From contig NC_089391.1 in NCBI RefSeq assembly GCF_003171515.1, positions 1,116,001 to 1,180,000 on the forward strand: a stretch of DNA of 64,000 bases, written 5' to 3'. Below, in pieces: positions 54,848-64,000 of this stretch. The number at the start of each line of letters is the position of its first letter. The stretch's first letter is position 1. Below the pieces are notes generated by a model. The model searched no databases and had not been told where the DNA came from. It saw nothing but the letters and a program-made list of their open reading frames with translations. This DNA comes from Pyrenophora tritici-repentis (taxonomy: Eukaryota; Ascomycota; Dothideomycetes; Pleosporales; Pleosporaceae). The position numbers and the translations under genes are program-made.

Positions 54848-55444
54848 GGTGTATATGCTTCGACTTGGGTTTGTGTATATGTGATTTGGACGGATATGTT
54901 GCTTCACTTGCGACAGACGAGTGAGGCTACGAGAGAGCAAAGACGGATTGAGGATTGAAAAAGCCAGGATGAAGAAAGCTAGTAGAAAGAATCTAGATGG
55001 CGCAATTTGGACAGGCATTAGCTAAAGATCTTCTGCCCCTCGCCTTGGTGGGGTGCTGCAATCGAGTGGATTGGGTTGACGTAGGGCGACGTCTTGGCGC
55101 GGCGGGCGGAGGTTACTGCTTTGGTCCAGGGCCCCCATGGCAACCTTGGAACAACACCAACAGTCCCTTTCAGCCAAGGATTCGGTACTTGCGGACACGG
55201 ACGCTGCGATCATCATCTGCTATCTTTACGGGAGTTGCTTAATGCAAATCGTTGCACAATTCACTTTACACCCGACGCATATCCCCCGCTATCACACTTG
55301 GCCTGACTGGAAGTAAACAAAGATCGGCACAAAGGACCCGTCTGTTCACCAACCACGACACAACGCGAACAATCCCCGAGAAGCTCGGCTCCAAAGCATT
55401 ATTCTTACACATTCATATCAGTGCAGTGTTTGCACCCCGACACC
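54848..55444. promoter_or_regulatory. Divergent region, Hal2 / Rsm1-like
   Basis: This is 597 bases between divergent starts. The part next to Hal2 (to 55018) is an open frame in phase with it. I assign no factor site. Confidence 0.45.
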
Positions 55445-57044
55445 ATGACTACGACGGAGCAACAGCCCGCGCTCGCGACGACGAAGCGCAAGTTTAACCG
55501 CCTGCTCGACAATCTTACCGCCAGCGCGAGCGCATCCACAACATCGCTTGCGAGCTCGCTGCATGAGTCGAATGCATCATCAGAATCGCTTTCGCAACAC
55601 GGCAGCCCTGACCAGCCGAACAAGCGCCCTCGCAGCAGCGCAGGACTCAGCCCAAACGTGAGCATGGAGCGCCAGAGGAACATTTCAGAGGGCCAAGAGC
55701 GCATACGCCTGCTGAAAGAACAGCTCCTCACCCCACGACGGGAAGGCACAGTGAGGGTCGTAGGCAAGACTGCCAACACCCCCAAAGTCTCGACAACACC
55801 CAAAGCCCAGACGCCGCGTAAAGCCCCAAACTTCCAACCTTACAGCCAGGAGCATTTCCTCGAGAGGCTCAAGACATTCGCAGACGTAAGGAAGTGGACC
55901 ACCAAACCTGATGCTATCAGCGAGGTTGAGTGGGCCATGAGAGGATGGAGCTGCGATATCTGGAACACGGTGGCTTGCAAGGACGGATGTGAGAACCGTG
56001 TTGCAGTCAAGCTGAGGCCAAAGCGAAAGGATAAGAACGGCAGAGACCTTGAGATGAGCGAGGATCTGGCATTCGATATTGATGAAGCGTTGGTGGCAAA
56101 GTACAAAGAACTCATCGTCGAGGGACATGCAGATGATTGTCTGTGGAAGAAACGAGGCTGTCAAGGTAAGAAGAACTTGCAGACACGATGAGTGCACTAC
56201 TAACACACGAGCAGAAGACATCTACCACATCGCTATCGCATCACGAACGAAGAGCATGGCCGAGTTGCTCGATCGATACCGCTGTCTTAGAGCCATAGCA
56301 GCCGATCTTCCTCTCCTCGAGCACATCACATACCCCGATCCATCTATCCACCACATCATCTCGCGCCTACCATCGTCGTTCTTCACCTCCACGCCCGATA
56401 CCCCACAACCCAGATCACCTACTGACATTGTCGCCTTTGCCTTTGCCATCTTCGGCTGGACCGGCGTCAAAGAATCCCGCATCTCCCTCGCCGTATGCAA
56501 CCACTGCTTCCAGCGTCTCGGTCTATGGCTCTCCACCGACACGCGCCTCAAAGAAATGAGCAAGAAGCTCGACGTGCCCCTTGAATCCCTCCGCCTCAAC
56601 CTCCTAGAATCCCACCGCGAACACTGCCCCTGGAAAAACGTCCAGATGCAAGGAAACCCCCCCGACGGACCCGTTGCAAACATGGCCGCCTGGCAAACCC
56701 TCGAATACATGCTCCTCGGCAGCAGTCACAGGCAAAAAGACGTCTTTTCCACCCCTAGCAAGCAAACACCGCGTAAATCCCACACCAGAAACACGGATTC
56801 CGTCGACATTGGCAGCGATATCGAATACCCACGCGGCAGTCTAGACAGCGTCGACAGACCCAGAGGCTACAACGACGAAGAAGATGACTCCGGCGGCCTC
56901 CGCGAGAAATGGACTAAGCTCAAGGCCAAACTCAAGCGTAGTGCCAGTAAAAAGAGTCTGAAGAGCATGAAGAGCTCAAAGAGTGTCAAGAGCGGGAAGA
57001 GCGTGGCGACAAAGCCCGGTGACAAGGAGAAGGAAAATTCATAG
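55445..57044 (+). CDS. C3HC zinc finger protein, Rsm1/NIPA-like
   Basis: Fission yeast Rsm1, of this family, acts in mRNA export, and animal NIPA is an F-box-like SCF component. Two exons, 55445-56165 and 56215-57044, give 516 residues. After a Ser-rich N terminus comes NFQPYSQEHFLERLKTFADVRKWTTKPDAISEVEWAMRGWSCD, the C3HC zinc finger opening. VACKDGCENRVAVKL and later HADDCLWKKRGCQ supply ligands. The splice gives GCQEDIYHIA. A second half (ISLAVCNHCFQRLGLWLS, LESHREHCPWKNVQMQG) matches the Rsm1-type repeat of the finger. The C terminus is very basic with KxxKS repeats (SLKSMKSSKSVKSGKSV), probably nuclear targeting. ATG 55445 is preferred over in-frame 55421. The 49-base intron has a CTAAC branch point. 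Confidence 0.87.
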
Positions 57045-57730
57045 GCGGGCTTTTTAAGGTCACGGTATCGGCTTGAGTGATTGTGAGCGGATACCTTGGA
57101 CTGATGGAGTAATGATGGAACGTGTGTGGTACGTGTGGAGGGGCTTTAGTGGGTGTAGAGATGCCGTGTACATGTATGAATAGGGTTTTCATGTCTTACG
57201 AGACTTTTGTAGTTTTAGAGGTTTTTATAGTTTCTTCTTCTTCTCATGATTGGGGTAGGATGGTTGATGTAGAGCGAGTTTAATTGTATGACTACCTTTC
57301 TGTATCTTCTACATGACTCTCTGAATAATCTTATCGACCTTTTTACCACGAACTTTAACATAGAATGGAGAGAAAAGATCGACAGAAATGAGACTTCAAC
57401 ATTTTTCTGTTAAATTTCAGTCACAGAGTAAAAATGGTTGAGCAGAGCTGAACTGAACTCCAATCGTCAGATATCATGAACCACAATCAGCGACCCATTG
57501 AAAATCAAGTCAAGCTTCCTTATATAAGATGACCACGAATGGATTGAAATTTTTTCATTTCTCCCTTCCGCTGTTTATGCAGAAGACTTGTCTAAGCTAA
57601 CCAGAGCATGTGGCTCGGCCTGCCCTCCAATCTCAATCAGAGACGTGGGCGACCAGTAGTCGTGATCTTCATGGTATCGTTTTTTTGAAGCTAACCGTTA
57701 CTCCACCCAATGAACAAAAGCTACCCTAAC
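57045..57730. other. Convergent 3' ends of Rsm1-like and uL30 genes
   Basis: This is 686 bases of mostly AT-rich sequence between facing gene ends. I see no gene. Confidence 0.5.
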
Positions 57731-58643
57731 TTAGTTCATTTGCCTGACGAGCTGGTTGATGAACTCCTCGCGGTTACCAAGGTCACCACCCTCGATGAAG
57801 TGCTTGAACTTGCGGGTACGGAAACCACCGTTGGGCGAAGAGAGCTTGAATGGCCAGAGGAAGTTGGAGACGGCCTTGAAGTTGGGGCCGACGGTGTAGA
57901 TCTCGTGGATGACATCCTCAATGCAGGTGATACCGAACTTGCCGAGGCTGTTCTCGATGAGCTCGTTGTCTGTGATGGGCAGACGCTGCTTGTTGACCTT
58001 TCCGTAGCCACGCTTGTAGATGAGCTCGCGGACGGTCTTCAAGTTGGGGTATCCGTAAGCAACAAAGGGCTCGACGATCTTGAGCATCTCGCTGGTAGCC
58101 TTGGTGAGCTTGACGAAGACACCGTTGTTGATCTGGAGGAGGCGAAGGAGCTGGAGAGTCTTGCGCTTCTTGGGGTCGATCTTGTTGATACTGCGCAAAT
58201 TAGCATACATCAAACCATCTCGGACGAAAATTACATACCCCTTGATACGGACAACGAAAGCGAGTCTGGACTCAGCGGGGACAAAGAGAGCATTGTCGCG
58301 CTTGGCGGCACGCTTTGCCTCAATGACATCGCGCTGGGCCTTGACATACTCCTGGTTGTACTTGGCGGCGCGCTCCTTGATAACTTCGCGCTTTTGCTTG
58401 CTGGCCTAAGGAAGTCTTAGCCAACTGTGTTACTCCTATCTGCTTGCGCAGGTTCTGGGAGATTGTTATACCTCACGCTTCTTCTTCAGGTCGGCCGCTT
58501 GCGAGTCGGTCGTCTTCTGGTGAGCCTTCTGCTTCTTCAGGACCGACTCGGGGACAAGGATGTCATTGTGGGTGGGGACGCTGAATGAGTTAGAATTGAG
58601 CAATTAATCGTATATGATAGTATACTCACGATGAGCGGGCCAT
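57731..58643 (-). CDS. RPL7: Large ribosomal subunit protein uL30 (L7)
   Basis: This is a structural protein of the cytosolic 60S subunit that binds rRNA. Four exons, 58643-58630, 58580-58472, 58405-58239 and 58190-57731, give 249 residues, the usual size. The first exon is only 14 bases (MARSS). Splicing gives [24 protein letters not shown], then [20 protein letters not shown] with [18 protein letters not shown]. Across the last intron [38 protein letters not shown] matches uL30 closely. The end is [19 protein letters not shown]. Introns lie early in the gene, as is usual for ribosomal protein genes. A 236-base promoter is shared with the divergent Trm4 gene. Confidence 0.97.
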
Positions 58644-58879
58644 TTTGCTGGTGGTTAGTAGGCTTGATGTTGTCGAGTCGAGCTGGAGAGAGAAAGTTTG
58701 GTAGGCGAGATCGAAATTCATGTGCGGACGCTAGCGCGTGCGCCAAGACTCGGGGCATCATGACCGCCCCGCTCTATTGGCGCGCTCTCAAAGCTATCGA
58801 CGTTTTCCTGAAAGCTCAACTTGCGAAAGCTGCTGCAGTGTCGCAAATCCCAGCTCTTATATAATCCTAAATCGCAGCA
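58644..58879. promoter_or_regulatory. Compact bidirectional promoter, uL30 / Trm4
   Basis: Only 236 bases separate the two start codons. ATTGG at 58776-58780 is a CCAAT box on the minus strand, about 135 bases before uL30 and 100 before Trm4. Both products serve translation, so shared control is plausible. Confidence 0.55.
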
Positions 58880-61514
58880 ATGGCAAGAGGTGGAGGTCGT
58901 GTAAGTGGTCGCATTCTGTGCCTTTACATGACATAACTAACATTTTGCGCAGGGTGGCGGTCGCAAGCCATTTCGCGGCAAGGGTAGAGGTCGCGGCGGC
59001 GGTGGTGGTGGAGGAGGAGGACGAGATACTCGCTCGGAGCCATGGGCCAACATTGAGCGCAAGAATGAACTCTTCGAGAGCTACTACCGCTTGGGAGGAT
59101 TTCTCGAAGAAGCAGAATTCGAGCAGATGTGGAAGGCTCTCCAATCCGACCTGCCCAACAGCTTCCGCTTCACTGGCACAAAGTCCGATGCTCTTGCAGT
59201 GCGCGAGATCTTCAAGCAGCGATATATTCCAGCCATCGCATCCAAGCAGTTTGAAGGCAAGCCCGTATCGCCCCCAGAGCCAGTACAAGCCTTCCCAGAC
59301 GAGCTCGTATGGCACATGAAGACCCACAAGAAGGTCATTCGACGACATGCGCCCTTTGCCGATTTCCAAAAGTTCCTTGTCGCAGAAGCCGCATCGGGTA
59401 ATATCAGCAGACAGGAGGTCGTCAGTATGATTCCACCACATTTCCTCGATGTCAAGCCGGGTATGGTAGTCCTCGACATGTGCGCAGCACCGGGCAGCAA
59501 GTCGGCACAGTTGGCTGAGATGATTCATGGCGACGAGGAAGAGCGCGTACAACGGGTAGCAAACGGCGAGTCTGTCGATCTGGCCGAAGATGGTGACTAC
59601 ACCGACGACGGTCGCTCAACTGGCCTGCTCATTGCGAACGACTCCGACTACAAGCGTGCCGGCATGTTGGTCCATCAGGTCAAGCGACTCAACTTCCCCA
59701 ATCTCATCGTCACCCAACACGACGCCTCCATTTTCCCTTCGATCGAACTGCCAAGCGTCGACGGTCAGAAGAAGCAGTACTTGAAGTACGATAGGATTTT
59801 GGCTGACGTACCATGCTCCGGTGATGGAACAGCTCGTAAGAACCCTAATGTGTGGCAAAAATGGACGCCGAAAGATGGACTTGGTCTGCACGGTCTTCAA
59901 CTTCGCATTCTGTTCAGAGGACTACAGATGTTGAAGAAGGGTGGCCGTCTGGTATACTCGACCTGCAGTTTGAACCCTGTAGAAAACGAGGCTGTTGTTG
60001 CAGCAGCTATTGAAGCTTGCGGCGGTAACTCCAAGGTCCAGTTGGTAGACTGCTCAGATCACCTACCAAATCTCAGGCGAAAACCTGGTCTCAACGCGTG
60101 GAAAGTCTTGGACACAACATCAACTACTGCAGGAGGAGAAAAGACTGCTCACATGTTCACCAACTGGGAGGCATTCCAAAAGGCAAAGGCAAAGTACGAG
60201 ATTGAAGAGCCAGAACGCCAGTTCTCTCAAAAGATCACTCCTGGATGTTTCCCGCCAGTGCCCAAGTCTCCTGAAGAGCGCATTCCACTAGAGCGCTGCA
60301 TACGTGTCTACCCACACTTGCAGGATACTGGTGGTTTCTTCATCGCCATTCTTGAGAAGCTAGACGATATCAAGATTGCACAGGTGCAGAACCCGGAGAA
60401 CCTGGCCAAGGCTCAACGCGGTCAGGCACATGCCGACACGACTACTGACTCATCCGTCCCAACTCCGACTGAGAACGTAATCGAAGCGGATGCCACCAAG
60501 ACGGAGTCTACAGACGAAGTTCCAGAGGTCGCAGCCCCCCTAAAGCGTAAGTTGGAGGAGTCGGGAGATGATGCACTCCCAAAGAAGAGCAAAACGTCCG
60601 AAGACACAGATGCTAAGCCCACAGAAAATGGTTCAGCACAAACACAGGACGCCAAGCCCGCAGCCAACGGCTCAGTAGCCCGACTGAAGCCTGAGAACCA
60701 GTCCCAGGCCAAGGAGTACTTTGAGTACCTCCCCTCGGACGACGAGACCATTGCCTCTATCATGGATTTCTTCGGCATCGACAGCCGCTTTCCACGCGAC
60801 CGCTTCATGGTCAAGAACAAAGAAGGACTCTCCCTCAACAAAATCTACTACACCTCAGCCATGGCCAAGACGATCATCTCGCAGAACAAGGACCGCGGTA
60901 TGAAGTTCATCCACTGCGGCGTCGTCATGTTTGTCGCCCACAAGATCAAAGATATGGACCGCACGCAAGCACCCTGGCGCCTCCAAAACGAAGGAATCCG
61001 CATCCTGGAACCCTGGGCCCACAAGCGCATCGTCAAGCTCGAAAGCAAAGAAACCCTCCACCAACTCATCCGCGAGATGTTCCCCAAACTACCAAAGGAA
61101 GGCGACACGGGCCTCGGTGAAGTCGGCGACCAACTCCAGCAAATGGACGTTGGATGCTGCTTCGTCCGCGTCGAAAAGGACGAGGAACAGGGTATTCCTT
61201 TCCGCATGGTCCTGCCCCTTTGGAGACATCCTGGTAGTGCCAACCTCATGGTCGACAAGGACGATCGCAAGGCCATGTTGCTCAGGCTGTTCAACGAGAA
61301 GGATACCGAGATTATCAATCATGTGGCTGACAAGGCAAAGGCGGAGAAGGAGGCCAGGGATGCCGAAGAGGCGGGCGAGCAGGACGCTGCAAAGACGGGC
61401 GATGTGAGTGATGGCGAGCAGGCTACTGAGGACATGGTTGCGGATGAGGAGGAGGGCGGTGTCAAGCTTGATGCTGAGAACGAAGACGTCGAAATGGCAA
61501 ATGGTGACGCGTAG
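58880..61514 (+). CDS. NCL1: tRNA (cytosine-5)-methyltransferase Trm4/Ncl1
   Basis: This nuclear enzyme methylates cytosines in tRNA at C5 using S-adenosylmethionine. Two exons, 58880-58900 and 58953-61514, give 860 residues, longer than yeast Ncl1 (about 680). The first exon encodes only MARGGGR, and the splice continues a Gly/Arg-rich N terminus (GGGRKPFRGKGRGRGGG). Then come the NSUN2-type segments SEPWANIERKNELFESYYR and PFADFQKFLVAEAASGNISRQEVVSMIPP. Methyltransferase motifs follow: VLDMCAAPGSKSAQLAEM, DVPCSGDGTARKNPNVW (motif IV Cys) and YSTCSLNPVENEAVV (catalytic Cys). The C-terminal third has a Lys/Thr/Glu-rich linker, a folded part (FFGIDSRFPRDRFMVKN) and an acidic tail (DEEEGGVKLDAENEDVEM). 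Confidence 0.95.
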
Positions 61515-62412
61515 GCGTTGGGGTTTTGCTGGGTTTTTCTCTTGCATTGCAAAAGTCACGAGTGGGTTGATGATTTGAAATGGGGATTGGCATAGGCATG
61601 GACATGGGCATTTTTCATCTAGGCGTTTATCTTGTCTTACTCCGAGTTCATCTGAACTGGGTCTTTATATTTCAACAAATGAATCTGCTTGAGCATACAT
61701 TCTTCATCAGCATAGGGTGTGGTGTTGAGTGAAAATCGTGAGAAACAGAAGCTTGTCTTTACCATTGTATATGGCTTTGCATGTCATGTCATGTCATGAT
61801 ATATATTCATCAACCACAGTCTTCCTCCACTTCACTTCATGTCATCCCAAACCTAATCAATCATCTAGCCACATACATGTATCCTCATAAGTTTTCGCAT
61901 CGCATCACATCATATAGCGTCCAATTTTCCATCTCCCACCCTAAACCACATTCTGGGTTATATCAAACCAGAAACAACACGACACATACACCACAGAAGA
62001 AGAGGAAAAAAAAGAAGCGTTTCGTTTCGTTTCGTTCCGTCCCGTTTCGTTTCGTATCAAGTAATCGGAGACCGCCGCAAGCCGCCCCGCACGCAACCCC
62101 CACACTCATATTCCCACGCCGCAAAGCCACAGAATGCAGCCAGCCATGGTACGGCGGCAGGGGGCCCGACATCCCCTCCTCTTCTCGAACTCGAACTCAA
62201 CAACACTACTCCCCGGGCCGAAAGAGACTACCATCGGGCCAGAAGCAGCAGCTCAACAACAAAAATAGCCCAAAGAAAGAAAGGCGTGTTTATTCATTCA
62301 TCACATGCCCGTCCCACCGGGCCCTGTCTACGTGTCAGCAACCGAAGGAATGGGAACGAAAAGAACCCCCACATCACACAGCAACCCCGCCCGCTTTCAC
62401 AGCTGCATGTAC
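61515..62412. other. Convergent 3' region with simple repeats
   Basis: This is 898 bases between facing gene ends. It contains four copies of ATGTC-like sequence at about 61778-61798 and a GTTTC pentamer run at about 62020-62056. The open frame 61781-62716 is low-complexity Ser/Thr/Pro/Lys/Arg sequence antisense to the next gene and is not credible. Confidence 0.5.
62020..62056. repeat. (GTTTC)n pentamer microsatellite
   Basis: Imperfect tandem GTTTC units with GTTCC and GTCCC variants lie in non-coding sequence. Confidence 0.85.
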
Positions 62413-62946
62413 TTACTCTGCATCTGCAGACGTGGGGGTAATGAAACAGAATGGAGCGGGGGTAATGGGTGTGAGGGGAAGAAGAGGGGATAACAACATA
62501 CCAAAGAAAAACCCATCAAAAAGATCAAAACCATTCCCATCACTCCAATCATGCGTGCCATCACCAAACCCCATGCCAAACCCAATACCCACGTCCTGCA
62601 AGCCACCCGGCGCCGTGTCCGCGCCCCCACCACCACTGTTTGCACCACCGCTACCATGCACGGGGAAACTGCTGTCGAGGAAATCTAGATCTGAGAAACC
62701 GCCTATGTCGGGGTAAGTGCTATTGATATTTTGGGTGAAATTAGTGGTATAGGGGCTTTGGGTGTTGTTGTTGGGGATTTGGTAGGGTGATGTTGGTGTC
62801 CCCGCTGCTGCTCCATTGCTGCTGCTAAAAGTGGTGGTTTGACTGTTGGGGCTAGGCATGTTTGGACTTGCAGCAGTGAAGTAGTTTGGTTGGTGGTGAG
62901 AACGGATTTGAGGGGAGATTTTGAGATCAGCGGTAAAAGGCTGTGG

Positions 62947-62993
<47 letters not shown>

Positions 62994-64000
62994 GAGTTTC
63001 CGACTTCATGGGTGTGGGAGGGGGTCTCATTGCGTTTACTTGGTTGCTTACGCGGCTGAAGGACCGTTTGTCCGTTTCGTCATCTGAGAAGAGGTCCTTG
63101 AGGTTCATGTCGAAACGTGGCACGGGACGACGACGCTGCTGCTGCTGTTGCGGTTGCTGTTGGCCGAAGAAATTGGCCGTGTTGCCGGTCCCGTACCCTT
63201 GCATTTCGGTATCCGGCCTTGCATCAGCATCCGAAGTAGAAGAGGTATATGCGGCGCTCGGTGACGTTTGCGTGTGATATTGTTGAGGTTGCGGCAATGC
63301 GCGCAGAGCCTGGGCTCCGAAACCCGTCGTCGACATGCACATCTGAATGGTGGCTTTGCTCATCCGATCGAATGCATCGCGGCATGCTTCCGCAGGCGGG
63401 CAATTGTCAATCAAATCGCCTAATACAGATGTGGCGGCAAGGACTGTAAAGTCGACATCGTCAAGGGACTGCATGCGTCAGATATAATGTTACACATATA
63501 ACATGGCCATGTTGGGCTTGCGCAAGGGTTAATCTGACATACCAGTAAGCTGCGCACATGAACACTGTGCCACACGGCATAGAGGAAGGATATACCTAGA
63601 CAAGTCAGCACTACGACCGGGAATAGGCGTTATAAAGGACTTACCGGCCATGAACAGGTGATGGGTTGCGAGGAATGTGTAATTAACAAGGTGGACCCGA
63701 TGCAACTGCCGGTATAACTTCAGAACCTTCTGACCCGCTTCAGCTACCTTGAGGAAGACCAAATCCTCATCGTCCCGCTCCTCTGGATTGGCCATTGAAG
63801 GGCTGCCCATGTCCGAGCCAGCATTGCCAAGTTCGTCCTGCAAACCGGAAGGAACGACTAGGCTCTGCCGATACAGCATGATGATGGCCTGCCAGTAATT
63901 CAGCTCTAAGAAAAGTGGTGAGAACTGCACGCCGGCCTCAAGCTGTGTTGGCGCCGAATCCTTCCATTCCAGCAACCGTCTATCAATATCGATGCGCCAG
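62413..64000 (-). CDS. Fungal-specific transcription factor, C-terminal part (cut by window end)
   Basis: The 5' part, including any Zn2Cys6 DNA-binding domain, lies beyond the window. Visible exons are >64000-63645, 63595-63543 and 63468-62502, with a possible final 11-base exon 62423-62413. The joins give THHLFMAGISFLYAVWHSVHV and RSLLSLDDVDFTVLAATSVLGD. NCPPAEACRDAFDRMSKATIQMCMSTTGFG follows, the end of the fungal transcription factor middle domain. It looks most like the Ctf1/FarA type of regulators, an identification from memory with low confidence. The remainder is a disordered, Gln/Asn/Ser/Pro-rich activation-type tail with Q16. It ends in an acidic-aromatic stretch (DWSDGNGFDLFDGFFF), suggestive of an activation domain. 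The last intron (62424-62501) is in frame without a stop, so its use is uncertain. Confidence 0.78.
62947..62994 (-). repeat. (CAA)16 polyglutamine-coding repeat
   Basis: Sixteen uninterrupted TTG units on the plus strand read as CAA on the coding strand and encode a pure glutamine run in the transcription factor tail. No CAG interruptions are present. Confidence 0.92.

Noticed and set aside
9911..62501. Several introns are multiples of three with no in-frame stop (both Orm introns, both Tpr-like introns, the F-box-like intron and possibly the last intron of the 3' transcription factor), suggesting regulated retention.
   Set aside because: I counted about 37 introns in the window. About 15 are multiples of three and about six of those lack stops, which is near what chance gives for introns this short. 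No enrichment is evident.
61781..62716. Plus-strand frame of 311 codons at the 3' end of the Trm4 gene.
   Set aside because: Its composition is low-complexity Ser/Thr/Pro/Lys/Arg, part is antisense to the transcription factor exon, and it runs through the GTTTC microsatellite.
1..64000. Search for tRNA genes, transposon remnants, CRISPR arrays and repeat-induced mutation signatures.
   Set aside because: I saw no convincing tRNA T-loop with matching arms, no transposase or reverse transcriptase motif, no spaced direct repeats, and no strongly AT-shifted block.

Overview
This window is nuclear DNA from a filamentous ascomycete, most likely a dothideomycete of the order Pleosporales. The evidence is many short introns (about 45 to 120 bases) with GT..AG ends and CTAAC-like branch points, small gaps between genes, and families restricted to filamentous fungi: a rhodopsin-like seven-helix protein, a HET-type protein, an Iec3 subunit and fungal-specific transcription factors. 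The order-level placement is an inference from overall feel, not a search result. I rebuilt 24 protein genes by joining open frames across splice sites. The joined lengths all divide by three. I recognised no tRNA, rRNA, CRISPR, transposon or organelle DNA.

Layout. 1-2647 holds no gene I can support. 2648-16370 carries core genes: a secreted exo-beta-1,3-glucanase, Alg13, mitoribosomal mS35, Ino80 subunit Iec3, an Orm sphingolipid regulator, a Na+/H+ antiporter, a vacuolar-type carboxypeptidase S and TFIIE-beta. 16371-25172 holds a 2,225-residue Mlp1/Tpr-like nuclear basket protein and a JmjC (KDM8/JMJD5-like) protein. 25765-41833 holds a rhodopsin-like receptor-type protein, a reticulon, a conserved multi-pass membrane protein, a GAF-type hybrid histidine kinase and NAD+ synthetase. 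42363-48907 is the most accessory-looking part: a HET-type protein that lacks its HET domain, a RING protein with aspartates at two zinc-ligand positions, and a transcription factor whose Zn2Cys6 domain is cut short after two cysteines. 49760-61514 returns to core genes: an F-box-like cysteine-rich protein, Hal2/Met22 bisphosphate nucleotidase, an Rsm1/NIPA-like C3HC protein, ribosomal protein uL30 and the Trm4/Ncl1 tRNA m5C methyltransferase. The window ends inside a second fungal-specific transcription factor with a (CAA)16 polyglutamine run.

How the genes relate. This is eukaryotic chromatin and there are no operons. Several pairs are divergent and share short promoters: Alg13/mS35, Iec3/Orm, TFIIE-beta/Tpr, histidine kinase/NAD+ synthetase, Hal2/Rsm1, and uL30/Trm4 (236 bases). 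Functional themes are nuclear pore and mRNA export, transcription and chromatin, translation, ER membrane shape and lipid control, and salt or osmotic response (Na+/H+ antiporter, Hal2, histidine kinase). The block looks mostly like conserved housekeeping sequence. I found no complete unknown system. The best leads are the 42-49 kb accessory block, the GGLLS repeat tail of the rhodopsin-like protein, and in-frame N-terminal extensions that could give Hal2 and NAD+ synthetase second destinations.
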